Assembly: GCA_033391075.1 (NCBI GenBank)
Contig: JAWPMV010000001.1
Location: forward strand, 1,612,001-1,676,000
Direction: 5' to 3'
From: Bacteroidia bacterium
GTDB lineage: Bacteria > Bacteroidota > Bacteroidia > J057
DNA length: 64,000 nt
Shown here: piece after piece, positions 44,999 to 53,354 of the stretch
Numbering within the stretch: the stretch's first letter is position 1
Layout of the letters: every line of letters begins with the position of its first letter
Notes under the pieces: model-generated
Databases searched by the model: none
What the model was told of the DNA's origin: nothing
What the model saw: the letters and a program-made list of their open reading frames with translations, nothing else
Made by a program: the position numbers and the translations under genes

Positions 44999-45967
44999 AT
45001 GGAAAATCCTATAAAAGCAACAGTAGCAGGAATAATAACTAAAATGGAGTGTGGTAAAGAATGGGTTCTTTTAACAAAAAGGTCATCAGAAATGAAACTT
45101 TATAAAGATACTTGGTGTTTGCCTGGAGGCCACATTGATAGGAATGAATCTGCTGAAGATGCAATTATAAGAGAAATAAAAGAAGAAACAGGACTAAGTT
45201 TTACCGGAATATTTTTTAATTATTTTGATGAAATAATTCCTAACAAGAATATTCATTCCGCAGTTTTGGTATTCACAGGTTCAGCTATCGGTAAGCTTAA
45301 ACATGACGAAAAGGAAGTTTCTGCGTGTGAATGGATCCCAATTGAAAAAGCAATGAAAAAAAAACTTGCTTTTAGACATGAAGAGGTTCTTGAAGCCTAT
45401 ATAAAGATGCCAAAACAAATCAAAAACCAAGAGGCCTACTTAACGGAATATGTTCAGTTGAGAAATGAAATCTTGAAACATATTGAGATTCGGAATAAAA
45501 TTCTGCATTATTCCATGATATTGTTTGCGGGTTTTTTGGGGCTTGCTGAATTCTTTTCAGCTAATGAGGAGTATCTAATTATTTTACTATACTATCCAAT
45601 TATAGCTACTTTTCTATCAGCTCATTGGACACATAGTGATTTAAGAATACATGACATTGCCGAGTATATCCGAGACAATATTGAATGCCATTTTCCAGGT
45701 TTGAATTGGGAAAGTAACTTGAGAAATACGTGGCGAAATAAAATTAATTCGACTACTTTTTTAGAAATTTCAATTCTCGGATTTTTCACTATCTCACAGA
45801 TTGTCTCTCTTTTCTTAGTTTTAATTTCAAGATTAAATGGAGAAATTCTGACTATTTCTACTTTAATAAAGGATGAATTCTTGGTTTCACTTTTTGTTAT
45901 AGATTCTGCCTGTATTATTCTAACGGGATATTGGTTAATGAAAAGGAGGAATAAATACAAAAAATAA
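44999..45967 (+). CDS. NUDIX hydrolase fused to a four-helix membrane domain
   Basis: The protein has 322 residues. The N-terminal NUDIX domain (about 1-135) carries a complete NUDIX box from G44 to L66 (GHIDRNE, REIKEETGL). A coiled linker (about 143-168) leads to a membrane domain with hydrophobic segments near 169-185, 192-209, 255-276 and 294-314. The soluble loop between the second and third contains HWTHSDLRIHDIAEYIRDNIE. NUDIX enzymes hydrolyse nucleoside diphosphate derivatives. A NUDIX unit attached to a membrane module is uncommon and recalls nucleotide-signal defence proteins, although no defence gene is next to it. The gene is clearly more AT-rich than its neighbours, which suggests recent transfer. 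Confidence 0.85.
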   Translation: MENPIKATVAGIITKMECGKEWVLLTKRSSEMKLYKDTWCLPGGHIDRNESAEDAIIREIKEETGLSFTGIFFNYFDEIIPNKNIHSAVLVFTGSAIGKLKHDEKEVSACEWIPIEKAMKKKLAFRHEEVLEAYIKMPKQIKNQEAYLTEYVQLRNEILKHIEIRNKILHYSMILFAGFLGLAEFFSANEEYLIILLYYPIIATFLSAHWTHSDLRIHDIAEYIRDNIECHFPGLNWESNLRNTWRNKINSTTFLEISILGFFTISQIVSLFLVLISRLNGEILTISTLIKDEFLVSLFVIDSACIILTGYWLMKRRNKYKK

Positions 45968-45978
45968 CTATGTCTAAT

Positions 45979-46923
45979 TTAGGAATTATTTGATTTTGCC
46001 CTTTTTAGCGCGAAATAAGCTGCACCCATGCTGCCTGCCTTATTGCCTAGTTTTGCTGCCTCGATCTTTACTCCTCGACTACAGTCATCCATGGCATAGT
46101 GGAAAGCGGCACTTTGTACCAGCTCAATATATTCGGGGCCGGACTCAGATATACCTCCTCCGATAATGATCTTTTCGGGATTGAATATATTGATGAAGCC
46201 TGATATTCCATATCCGATGAGTCGGCAATGCTCAACGAAAATGCTTGTTGCCAGGGCTTCTCCTTTTTTGTACTGATCTAGGATGAATTTTCCATTTACC
46301 TCATGCGCAGCATGTGGGACATCTTCTTTCTCTAAATACTGCCTTACCATAGCTGAAGTTGAGGCAAAATCTTCCCAATATCCCTCTTTTCCCTCATAGT
46401 TCATCATAACAGCTCCCAGTTCATTCCCTGCGTGATTGAAACCTCTGTATAAATCGCCATCGATAAATATGGCTCCTCCTATACCTGTACCAATTGTAAA
46501 AAAGAGGAGCCTTCCTGCATCGGCACTTTCACCAAATGCATATTCCCCAAAGCCCATCAAATTTGCATCATTATCAACATAAACCGGAAGGTTCAGGGCG
46601 GAAGATAGTTCACTCGCGAGAGGAACCTGAACCCATTCGGCCAGATTATCAGCACCTCCCAGTACTATCCCCAGTTTGGTATTGACCAATCCGGGAGTTC
46701 CTACTCCAAGGGCTTGAATCTCTATGCCTGATTGAGCAGCTTTTTCTTGTGCCTCCTGCGCCGCTTCAATCAAATTCTGGATGATTTCCTGCTTACTGCT
46801 TTTTGCTTTACTGGCTCTTTTTCCTTCCCAAATCAATTCGCCATCTGAACGCATCAGTGCATATTTCAGAGAGCTTCCTCCCAGGTCTAATCCAATCGCA
46901 AAAGACTTTCCTTCCTGACTCAT
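45979..46923 (-). CDS. ROK-family sugar kinase (glucokinase-like)
   Basis: The protein has 314 residues. The ATP site LDLGGSSLKYALM is at residues 13-25, followed by LGVGTPGLVN, VYVDNDANLMGFGEYAFG (catalytic Asp) and FFTIGTGIGGAIFIDG. The usual ROK zinc motif CxCGxxGCxE after the GNELGA segment is absent; the sequence there reads VMMNYEGKEGYWED. Zinc-free ROK kinases exist, but the loss may change specificity. The gene is divergent from an MFS sugar transporter, and the pair looks like an uptake-plus-phosphorylation module for a hexose. Confidence 0.88.
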   Translation of the reverse strand: MSQEGKSFAIGLDLGGSSLKYALMRSDGELIWEGKRASKAKSSKQEIIQNLIEAAQEAQEKAAQSGIEIQALGVGTPGLVNTKLGIVLGGADNLAEWVQVPLASELSSALNLPVYVDNDANLMGFGEYAFGESADAGRLLFFTIGTGIGGAIFIDGDLYRGFNHAGNELGAVMMNYEGKEGYWEDFASTSAMVRQYLEKEDVPHAAHEVNGKFILDQYKKGEALATSIFVEHCRLIGYGISGFINIFNPEKIIIGGGISESGPEYIELVQSAAFHYAMDDCSRGVKIEAAKLGNKAGSMGAAYFALKRAKSNNS

Positions 46924-46934
46924 ATTATTCGGAG

Positions 46935-46981
46935 TTTTTTGTATGCTTTATACAACTTATCTTTAGTCCAAACTACTACTA
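46935..46981 (+). promoter_or_regulatory. Promoter and ACTACTACTA motif of the MFS transporter gene
   Basis: TTTTTTG (46935-46941) and TATCTTTAG (46958-46966) resemble the Bacteroidota -33 and -7 elements with a 16-base spacer. ACTACTACTA (46972-46981) begins 5 bases later, so it would be at or near the 5' end of the transcript. The start codon follows at 46993. Confidence 0.55.
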
Positions 46982-46992
46982 ATCGCCTGGAA

Positions 46993-48228
46993 ATGAAAAA
47001 CCGCCATTTCATCCTTGGACTCATCCTCCTCATCTTTTTTGTCATCTCTTTCCTGACCAATATTCTGGGACCCTTGATTCCGGATATCATTGACAGCTTT
47101 GATCTCAGTTTGGGATTGGCTGGCTTTCTTCCATTTGCCTTTTTTGTGGCTTATGGAGTAATGTCTATTCCCTCAGGAATGCTGATTGAAAAGTATCGGG
47201 AGAAAAAGGTAATGCTTGCTGCTTTTGGATTAGCAGCTATAGGGGCTTTTCTTTTTGGGATTCTTCCAACTTTCCCGGTCGCAATGGTTTCCCTTTTTCT
47301 GATAGGCTCTGGCATGGCTATGCTTCAGGTTGCTATCAATCCTTTGTTAAGAGAAGCTGGTGGAGAGGAGCATTTCGCTTTTAATTCGGTCCTGGGACAA
47401 TTGGCCTTTGGTTTAGCCTCATTTGTAAGTCCCATGATCTACACCTATTTGGTCTCCAATATGTTTAAGCGGGGGAACCCCAATAGCCTGATTTCTATGA
47501 TGGAAGGATTGGTGCCTGAGGGACTTTCCTGGGTTTCTTTATACTGGGTCTTTGCGATCGTTTCTCTGCTTATGGTAGCGGTTATTTACTTTTCCAAATT
47601 ACCAGAGGTAGAACTGAAAGAAGAGGAACGCGCAGGTTCCTGGCAAATACACAAAGAGCTCTTTAAGAATAAGACCGTCCTCTTATTTTTCTTTGGAATT
47701 TTCTGTTATGTAGGGCTAGAACAAGGCGTTGCTAACTGGATGTCTCAATACCTCTTTGAAACACATGGCTATGATCCTCAAAGCAGTGGCGCCAGTGCCG
47801 TTTCCTGGTTTTGGGGATTATTGACCCTGGGTTGTTTTTTGGGATTGGCCTTGCTGAAAATTATGGATGCACAAAAGGTTCTGATGTATTTTACATCTGC
47901 GGCAGCCCTTGCCCTAAGTATCGGATTATTTGGTCCACGTGAATGGGCATACTGGGGCTTTCCAATGGTAGGCTTTTTCGCATCTGTAATGTGGTCAGTT
48001 ATTTTCTCTCTCGCCCTAAACTCTGTTAAAGAGCATCATGGCTCTTTTTCAGGTATCCTCTGCACGGGCATCATAGGCGGAGCCATTATGCCTTTGGTCG
48101 TAGGAACCCTTGGAGATCTTATTGGCTTAAGAGGAGGAATGGGCTTTCTGTATTTTCCCCTTGGATTTATTTTTAGTATCGGTATCTGGGCCGAACCTTT
48201 AGTCAAAAATAAGACGATTCATAATTGA
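46993..48228 (+). CDS. MFS sugar transporter (FHS/FucP-like)
   Basis: From the ATG at 46993 the protein has 411 residues and 12 predicted transmembrane helices. An upstream in-frame TTG at 46939 lies inside the promoter and is rejected. Features include NILGPLIPDIIDSFDLSLGLAGFLPFAFF in the first helices and MFKRGNP in the central loop. The layout fits the fucose/glucose/galactose:H+ symporter family common in Bacteroidota. The divergent ROK kinase suggests a hexose or N-acetylhexosamine as substrate. Confidence 0.87.
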   Translation: MKNRHFILGLILLIFFVISFLTNILGPLIPDIIDSFDLSLGLAGFLPFAFFVAYGVMSIPSGMLIEKYREKKVMLAAFGLAAIGAFLFGILPTFPVAMVSLFLIGSGMAMLQVAINPLLREAGGEEHFAFNSVLGQLAFGLASFVSPMIYTYLVSNMFKRGNPNSLISMMEGLVPEGLSWVSLYWVFAIVSLLMVAVIYFSKLPEVELKEEERAGSWQIHKELFKNKTVLLFFFGIFCYVGLEQGVANWMSQYLFETHGYDPQSSGASAVSWFWGLLTLGCFLGLALLKIMDAQKVLMYFTSAAALALSIGLFGPREWAYWGFPMVGFFASVMWSVIFSLALNSVKEHHGSFSGILCTGIIGGAIMPLVVGTLGDLIGLRGGMGFLYFPLGFIFSIGIWAEPLVKNKTIHN

Positions 48229-48357
48229 TTTTAAACCTTCATCCATTTGCTGTCATTTCAAGGAAATCGAATCATTCTCCTTGATCCTAAAACTTTTTCC
48301 ATTCAAGGGGATTATTTCGGCTGAGATTTTGACTTAGGATGAGAAAGGGACTGATGC

Positions 48358-48391
48358 AAAAAAGGCACAGCATTATCGCTGCACCTTTTAA
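48358..48391. terminator. Bidirectional hairpin between MFS and peroxidase genes
   Basis: AAAAGG (48360-48365) and CCTTTT (48384-48389) flank an AGC/GCT inner stem (48369-48371 and 48378-48380). The A-rich and T-rich flanks make it usable from either strand. It lies in the 176-bp gap between the convergent genes, close to the minus-strand stop at 48405. Confidence 0.6.
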
Positions 48392-48404
48392 AAAACCTGT
48401 ATCC

Positions 48405-49742
48405 CTACAAATCATCTACCGCTAAACCACTTGGAACTTTTTGAGGTGCTTTGGTGATCTGTTTTCTTGCACTTTCTTCAGTTAAAGCCTGCATAAAAGC
48501 CAGGAGGTCTCTAATTTCTTTTTCGTTTGCTTTCATTCTTGCATCAATTAATAAAGGGTCGATGCTTCCCTTGATCCTTTTCATTACTCCTTCATCATCC
48601 TGAAAGCTGATTTGTAATTCTGCCGGTAGACTTTGAACAGGATAGGTATCCAATGCTTTAGCGGGTTCCAGATGATGTCGGATGACTGCTTCCAGATCAT
48701 CATAAGCTCCATTATGCATCCAGGGGCCTGTTAGTTCTACATTTCTCAATGGTGGAGTTCTAAAAGCGAAGAGATCTTCTTCTTTTCCACTCTCTACAAT
48801 CTGCCCATAATCCAGGGGAACGTCTATATCCTTACCCGGACCAAATTGTGGGATCCCCAGATTGTGAGCCTTTTGATCGGTCATCAAATTTCCACTATGA
48901 CAGCTTACACATGATCCTTCTTTATAGAAAAACATAGCGCCTCTTTTCTGTGATTCTGTCAGGGCACTTTCCTCACCAGCTAGATAATTATCCCAGGGAC
49001 TATCCAGAAATGTAAAGGCTGATATCTCATAGGCTGCAATTGCATTCGCTGCCTGAACAAAGCTCAACTCTTCTGTAGGAATATCAGGAAAAGCCTGGGC
49101 AAAGAGTTCGACATACTCCGGGATGGAAATCAATCTTTGCATAAGCGTAAACCATATAGATTGAGGCATGGCAGGGCTGATAAGTGCGAGTTCATTTACT
49201 TCTCCATGAATATCCGTATCTCCAATTTCTCCTCGCATTTCATCTCTGGAAGTTACCGGGAACATAGCCTGAACGGCCAGAATATTGTCAAAGCCTTCCT
49301 GGGGAAACTTTTCATCTGCCGGTGTATACCATCCCTTTTTGCCTCTGTCCTGAACCCTGCTATCCCAAAACATAGTATGCCATTCGCTGGAACCTCTGTT
49401 GAAAATCTCAGGAGAATTTCTGGGAATGCGTTCTCTGTCTTCTCCCATAATTCTGGCTTTCCCCAATCCTTCCCCTCCGACACCAATAGATAGGGCAATC
49501 GCATCCCCACTATTTAATTTTGGATGATGACAAGAGGCACAAGAGATATCCTTATTGCCACTGAGAATCTTGTCATAAAAAAGCATGCGGCCCAGTTCGA
49601 CTTTGGCAGGATCAAGCGCTACTTTTTCGGTATTCGCTTGAAGCTTATTTTTTATCAGGGATTGACGCAGTTGCTGGTCCAGGCTCAAATGTACAAAGCC
49701 AAAAAGCATACAGATAGTCAATAATAAGATCAGGCGTTTCAT
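48405..49742 (-). CDS. Di-haem cytochrome c peroxidase (MauG/CcpA family)
   Basis: The protein has 445 residues with a signal peptide. Two haem-c motifs, CASCHHPK (about 74-81) and CVSCHSGN (about 278-285), mark the high- and low-potential haems. Conserved segments LGRMLFYDKILSGN and RTPPLRNVELTGPWMHNGAYDDL are typical. The family reduces H2O2 with electrons from small cytochromes or makes oxidative protein modifications (MauG branch). It follows an exported protein of unknown type by 98 bp on the same strand, so the two may share function. Confidence 0.93.
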   Translation of the reverse strand: MKRLILLLTICMLFGFVHLSLDQQLRQSLIKNKLQANTEKVALDPAKVELGRMLFYDKILSGNKDISCASCHHPKLNSGDAIALSIGVGGEGLGKARIMGEDRERIPRNSPEIFNRGSSEWHTMFWDSRVQDRGKKGWYTPADEKFPQEGFDNILAVQAMFPVTSRDEMRGEIGDTDIHGEVNELALISPAMPQSIWFTLMQRLISIPEYVELFAQAFPDIPTEELSFVQAANAIAAYEISAFTFLDSPWDNYLAGEESALTESQKRGAMFFYKEGSCVSCHSGNLMTDQKAHNLGIPQFGPGKDIDVPLDYGQIVESGKEEDLFAFRTPPLRNVELTGPWMHNGAYDDLEAVIRHHLEPAKALDTYPVQSLPAELQISFQDDEGVMKRIKGSIDPLLIDARMKANEKEIRDLLAFMQALTEESARKQITKAPQKVPSGLAVDDL

Positions 49743-49840
49743 TTGTTTGTTGTTTGTTGTAAGGCGGTAAAAGGGAAGGCCTGAATTGACCTCCCACTTT
49801 CACCTATTAAATCCCAATTAGATCAATGCTTATGTTTTTC

Positions 49841-50584
49841 TTAGTTGTCTCCGCTGACTTCTTTTATCGGCTTAGCTGCATCGGGAAGGACTGCGAAAAT
49901 CTGAACATGTGTTCCTAAACCAAAGGGACCTGGATCAGCATTGTAGGTCTTGTTATCGCTATGATAAGCAATGGCCACCAGGCTCATCAATTGTACTTCA
50001 CCCAATTGGAGGCAGCGCTCGAATTTCTTTTCAATAATGGCGTTTCCATTTTCGTCGGTCATGAAGACGGAAGTTTCGCCATTTGGATCACCTAAAGGGA
50101 GGTCTATAGTACCTGCGAAAGGCTTGGTAGCGGTCTTTGCCATGAAGGCATGCCAAAGGGTGTATTTCGCATTAGGAACGAGGTTCTGGAAAGAAGCGTT
50201 AAAGGTTCCCCATCCTCCTTCGCATTGATAAGATGCTGTTCCTTTAGCTTCGAGCCATTCTCTCAGCGTCATTCCCATTTCTTCTCCTTTTTCAAAGGGG
50301 CCTGCGGTTGAGGGATCAAATGGATCGTGTTTGATTTTCTTGGTGCTCTTGTAAAGTGGAGCATCCATGTACTTTTGTTTTTCGGTAGGCAGGATGCGAT
50401 AAACTTCATTGCTTCCAGCTTCTTTCTCTACAAAAATGTCTTGTTCAATAAGTCCGGCAGTCAGGTGATCAACAAATACCAATTGGATGTCCTGGGCCAA
50501 TACCTGGGTGAGTGAAAACAAGCTTAATGCGATAGCGATGCTTGCTGCTTTCAAGATGCTTGTGTGATTGCTGTTAATGTTCAT
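49841..50584 (-). CDS. Exported protein of unknown function
   Basis: From the ATG at 50584 the protein has 247 residues with a signal peptide ending near LTQVLAQ (residue 31). An in-frame ATG further upstream would precede the signal with charged residues and is rejected. The mature domain contains SYQCEGGWGTFNASFQNLVP and FERCLQLGEVQLMSLVAIAYHSDN, with two conserved-looking cysteines that might form a disulfide. It appears beta-rich. No family is recognised. It lies upstream of the di-haem peroxidase, which suggests an extracytoplasmic partner or substrate. Confidence 0.7.
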   Translation of the reverse strand: MNINSNHTSILKAASIAIALSLFSLTQVLAQDIQLVFVDHLTAGLIEQDIFVEKEAGSNEVYRILPTEKQKYMDAPLYKSTKKIKHDPFDPSTAGPFEKGEEMGMTLREWLEAKGTASYQCEGGWGTFNASFQNLVPNAKYTLWHAFMAKTATKPFAGTIDLPLGDPNGETSVFMTDENGNAIIEKKFERCLQLGEVQLMSLVAIAYHSDNKTYNADPGPFGLGTHVQIFAVLPDAAKPIKEVSGDN

Positions 50585-51125
50585 CTGTTTGTTGTTTTGA
50601 TAAATAATGTTTCTGTGTCTGCAAGCAAGTAGCATCATAGCTCTGGATTTATTTCAGGCTTTTGAGTAGTTGGTAGGTCTTTATTAGTTTTTGGGGACTT
50701 GAGTTTAGTTGAGGAAAATTTATTGCTCCATTCTTTTGATCTATACACAGTAATTTCTTAATAAAGAGATTCAATTATCTCTCTTTTCTTTTTCCTTAGA
50801 TGAAAAAGAAACAAAAAATCAAGCTGCTGCAAAGCCGCCCACAGTCCGGCCCCCGCACCCGATGCAGCAGCGTGGCCCCGTCGCTCAAAGGGGTGATTCC
50901 TTCGTTTTCTGCAATAATTACTAGCTCAGCGGCTTGGCCCTGCAGAGCCCATTGGGAAAAGGGGCGGCAATGCGAGGCTGGCTTTGGGCTCTGCGATTTT
51001 TGGCTCCACCTTTATTAAAAAAGGTGGAAAAGCTTCAAAAAGGACATGATGGATTTGGGATCAGTTAAGTATTGCTGGAAGAATCTCAATTCCTTTCTTA
51101 ATTTGTATTAAACAAAAAAGAAACG
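50585..51125. other. Divergent intergenic region containing element B
   Basis: Besides the element, CTTAATTTGTA near 51100 is a plausible -7 region for the plus-strand deacetylase gene, and resembles the one at 43302. The 200 bp next to the minus-strand gene is AT-rich with no clear feature. Confidence 0.4.
50783..51027 (-). repeat. Hairpin-bounded dispersed element, copy B
   Basis: This is the inverted partner of 14387-14540. Read on the minus strand it starts with a hairpin (51006-51027; arms CCACC/GGTGG plus A/T tracts), then GCAGAGCCCAAAGCCAGCCT, CTGCAGGGCCA, and ends in GCAGCAGCTTGATTTTTT and a CTTTTTC/GAAAAAG hairpin. The middle is about 80 bp longer than in copy A. It includes a second, inverted copy of the CCCGATG...GGCC...CGCT module (50858-50894 against 50921-50956), so it could fold back on itself. 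It lies in a divergent intergenic region and encodes no plausible protein. Confidence 0.75.
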
Positions 51126-52133
51126 ATGAATACTGCTACTAAACTTGGAATCCTCATAATGCTGCTAAGCTTGGCTTCCTGCAACAATCCCAAAAGTTCC
51201 AATCAACAAGAATCAAAATCAGAAGAAATGAATGCTCGTACCACCTGGGCCGAAAAATTGGGCTATCCTTCCGATAAGCTTGTATTGATTTTGCATGCGG
51301 ATGATATAGGTATGTGCCCGGAGGCAAATATTTCAGCTAAAAACTACCTGGAAAAAGGAGAGATCCAATCTGCGGCTGTTATGATGCCTTGTCCCAATGC
51401 AGAGGAATTCATTCTCTGGGCAAAAGATCACCCTGAAATGGACATAGGCCTTCATTTAACCCTAACCAGTGAATGGAAAACCTATCGTTGGCCATCGGTA
51501 ACAGATCCTGCTGAGGTGCCTGGCTTGATAGATGATGAGGGAAACCTATATCATGAAGTAGTTCAGGTGGTTCAAAACGCAAGTGCGGAGGAAGTAGAAA
51601 AAGAGATACGTGCCCAAATCGAGAAATCCATTGCCTTGGGGCATCGCCCGGATCATATCGATACGCATATGGGAACGCTTTACGGTTCACCTGCATATAC
51701 CGCCGCTTATACAAAGGTGGCGATGGAATACAATATCCCGGCCATGGTGCTAGACGTAGAAAATCCCTTGGTCATTGAGACATTTCGTTCTCAAGGCTAT
51801 CCTATGGATGAAAATATGATCCAGACGATGAAGGATTACACACTTCCTAAATTGGACTTCTTCAGTTCTGCTCCCAATGGAAATACCTATGAAGAGAAGT
51901 GCGAGAACTTCTTTAAGTTGATCGAGTCCATACCTCCCGGTCTTACAGAAATCATTTTTCATCCTTCAGAACATACAGAGAACCTTAAAACGATTACCAA
52001 TAGTTGGCAGCAGAGAAACTGGGAGGCTGAAATGTTTAAGGATGAAAAGGTGAAAAATTTCCTTTCGGAGAAAGGAGTGGTCTTTACCAATTGGCAGGAA
52101 ATAATGGAGCGTTTTGAGAAAATGAATAAGTAA
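51126..52133 (+). CDS. YdjC/ChbG-family carbohydrate deacetylase, lipoprotein
   Basis: The protein has 335 residues with a lipobox (LLSLASC, Cys 19). HADDIGMCPEANISA near residue 58 is the metal and catalytic Asp motif, DIGLHLTLTSEW holds the next metal histidine, and PDHIDTHMGTLYGSP the third. YdjC-type enzymes remove acetyl groups from N-acetylated oligosaccharides such as chitobiose. Cytoplasmic forms are the rule, so the lipoprotein signal implies a surface or periplasmic form acting on imported glycan fragments. It is convergent with the flavoenzyme gene downstream, with only 3 bp between stops. Confidence 0.9.
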   Translation: MNTATKLGILIMLLSLASCNNPKSSNQQESKSEEMNARTTWAEKLGYPSDKLVLILHADDIGMCPEANISAKNYLEKGEIQSAAVMMPCPNAEEFILWAKDHPEMDIGLHLTLTSEWKTYRWPSVTDPAEVPGLIDDEGNLYHEVVQVVQNASAEEVEKEIRAQIEKSIALGHRPDHIDTHMGTLYGSPAYTAAYTKVAMEYNIPAMVLDVENPLVIETFRSQGYPMDENMIQTMKDYTLPKLDFFSSAPNGNTYEEKCENFFKLIESIPPGLTEIIFHPSEHTENLKTITNSWQQRNWEAEMFKDEKVKNFLSEKGVVFTNWQEIMERFEKMNK

Positions 52134-52136
52134 GTC

Positions 52137-53336
52137 TTATAATTTTCTGTCTTTCACAAAGCGAGATTCTTCTGTTTGGATAGTATCTGATTTCAATTCA
52201 CGCCAAAGGTGGCGTTGAGAGAATCGGTGTATTTTTCCTTCAGCTATATCTGCGGTCATTTCCCCCAAAAGAGGAGCCATTTTCATTGCATGGCCACTTC
52301 CTCCAGAACTGACCGAAAAGCCCTTGATCTCAGGATGTCGATCTATCCAGAAATGTCCATCAAGTGTATCTGTATAAAGGCATCGGCGGGTATAGACCAA
52401 AGGAGCATCTACAAGCTGAGGGATCGAAGTTCTTAGAAAGTTTCGGCAGGCTTCAACCTCCTGATCAGTAATCCTTCTGTCATCTTTTTCAGGATGAAGA
52501 TGGAGTCCTTCCTGGTGCCTGCCAATTTTAATGACTCCTTGTTTGGGATGCAAGGGGAATCCATACCAGCCTGTATTTGATATGTCTGCCATGAAAACAC
52601 CAAGCTTGTCAGCTTGAAAAGGCTCTGGATCAATCGGCTTTAAATGAAAAACGGGATGGCCACTCGCTTTCATATAAGGCTGTAATTCCGGAACTAATAA
52701 TGGAGTATGGCTACCTGCAGCAACTATGCAATGTCCAGCCGAAAAGTTGTCTCCTTCCCGAGTCTTTAAGGAAATGAATGTGTTTTTCTTGATAGTAAAA
52801 GTTTCGGCTGTCTGTCCCAGATGGATGTCTACCCCAAGTTCCTGTGCATATTCAGCAAGTGTTTTTAGAACTTCTGATGCTTCTACATAGCCAGCTGTCG
52901 GATTGAAATGAACTTCTTTGTAGCTGTCACGCTTGATTACGGGAAAGCGCTGAGGCATTTCCTCATAGCTGATCTCTTCTACTGGATAATTCTTCTCTAA
53001 CAGATGATTGTAACTCTTTCTTTCATATTCCTGATTTCCACTTTTGAGTCTATCTCTACAAAGCATCAGCATTCCAACTTCATGGTACAGTTGCTTACCG
53101 AAGAAATCATTCCACTCTTTCCACCTTTGCATACAGATTTCAGCCATGTCAAAATACTCCCTGTCCGAACCGTATTCCATGCGAACAATCTTGCTGATAT
53201 CTGTAGAGGCTGCTAATGGATGAGGAATTACATCTGGATTGAGGATGGCCACTGAATACTGTCTTTTCTTTAACTCAATAGCGCTTGTAAGGCCAAAAAT
53301 ACCTGCTCCGATGATCAAGAAATCGTAATTCTGCAT
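52137..53336 (-). CDS. FAD-dependent amine oxidase, sarcosine oxidase/SolA type
   Basis: The protein has 399 residues. FLIIGAGIFGLTSAIELKKR at the N-terminus is the FAD-binding GxGxxG fold. Conserved family segments are HFNPTAGYVEASEVLK, TGWYGFPLHPKQGVIKIGRH and the C-terminal RCLYTDTLDGHFWIDRHP and SSGGSGHAMKMAPLLGE. The cysteine in RRCLYT corresponds to the covalent FAD attachment site of monomeric sarcosine oxidase and N-methyltryptophan oxidase. The likely reaction is oxidative demethylation of an N-methyl amino acid. It is 18 bp downstream of the Uma2 gene. Confidence 0.9.
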   Translation of the reverse strand: MQNYDFLIIGAGIFGLTSAIELKKRQYSVAILNPDVIPHPLAASTDISKIVRMEYGSDREYFDMAEICMQRWKEWNDFFGKQLYHEVGMLMLCRDRLKSGNQEYERKSYNHLLEKNYPVEEISYEEMPQRFPVIKRDSYKEVHFNPTAGYVEASEVLKTLAEYAQELGVDIHLGQTAETFTIKKNTFISLKTREGDNFSAGHCIVAAGSHTPLLVPELQPYMKASGHPVFHLKPIDPEPFQADKLGVFMADISNTGWYGFPLHPKQGVIKIGRHQEGLHLHPEKDDRRITDQEVEACRNFLRTSIPQLVDAPLVYTRRCLYTDTLDGHFWIDRHPEIKGFSVSSGGSGHAMKMAPLLGEMTADIAEGKIHRFSQRHLWRELKSDTIQTEESRFVKDRKL

Positions 53337-53354
53337 GAAAGTGAAGAGAAAAGC

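Noticed and set aside
46939..46992. TTG start for the MFS transporter
   Set aside because: The 18 added residues come from promoter-like sequence; the ATG at 46993 directly precedes the first helix.
50800..51018. A 72-residue open frame inside element B
   Set aside because: It lies in the repeat on the other strand relative to copy A and shows no protein-like conservation.
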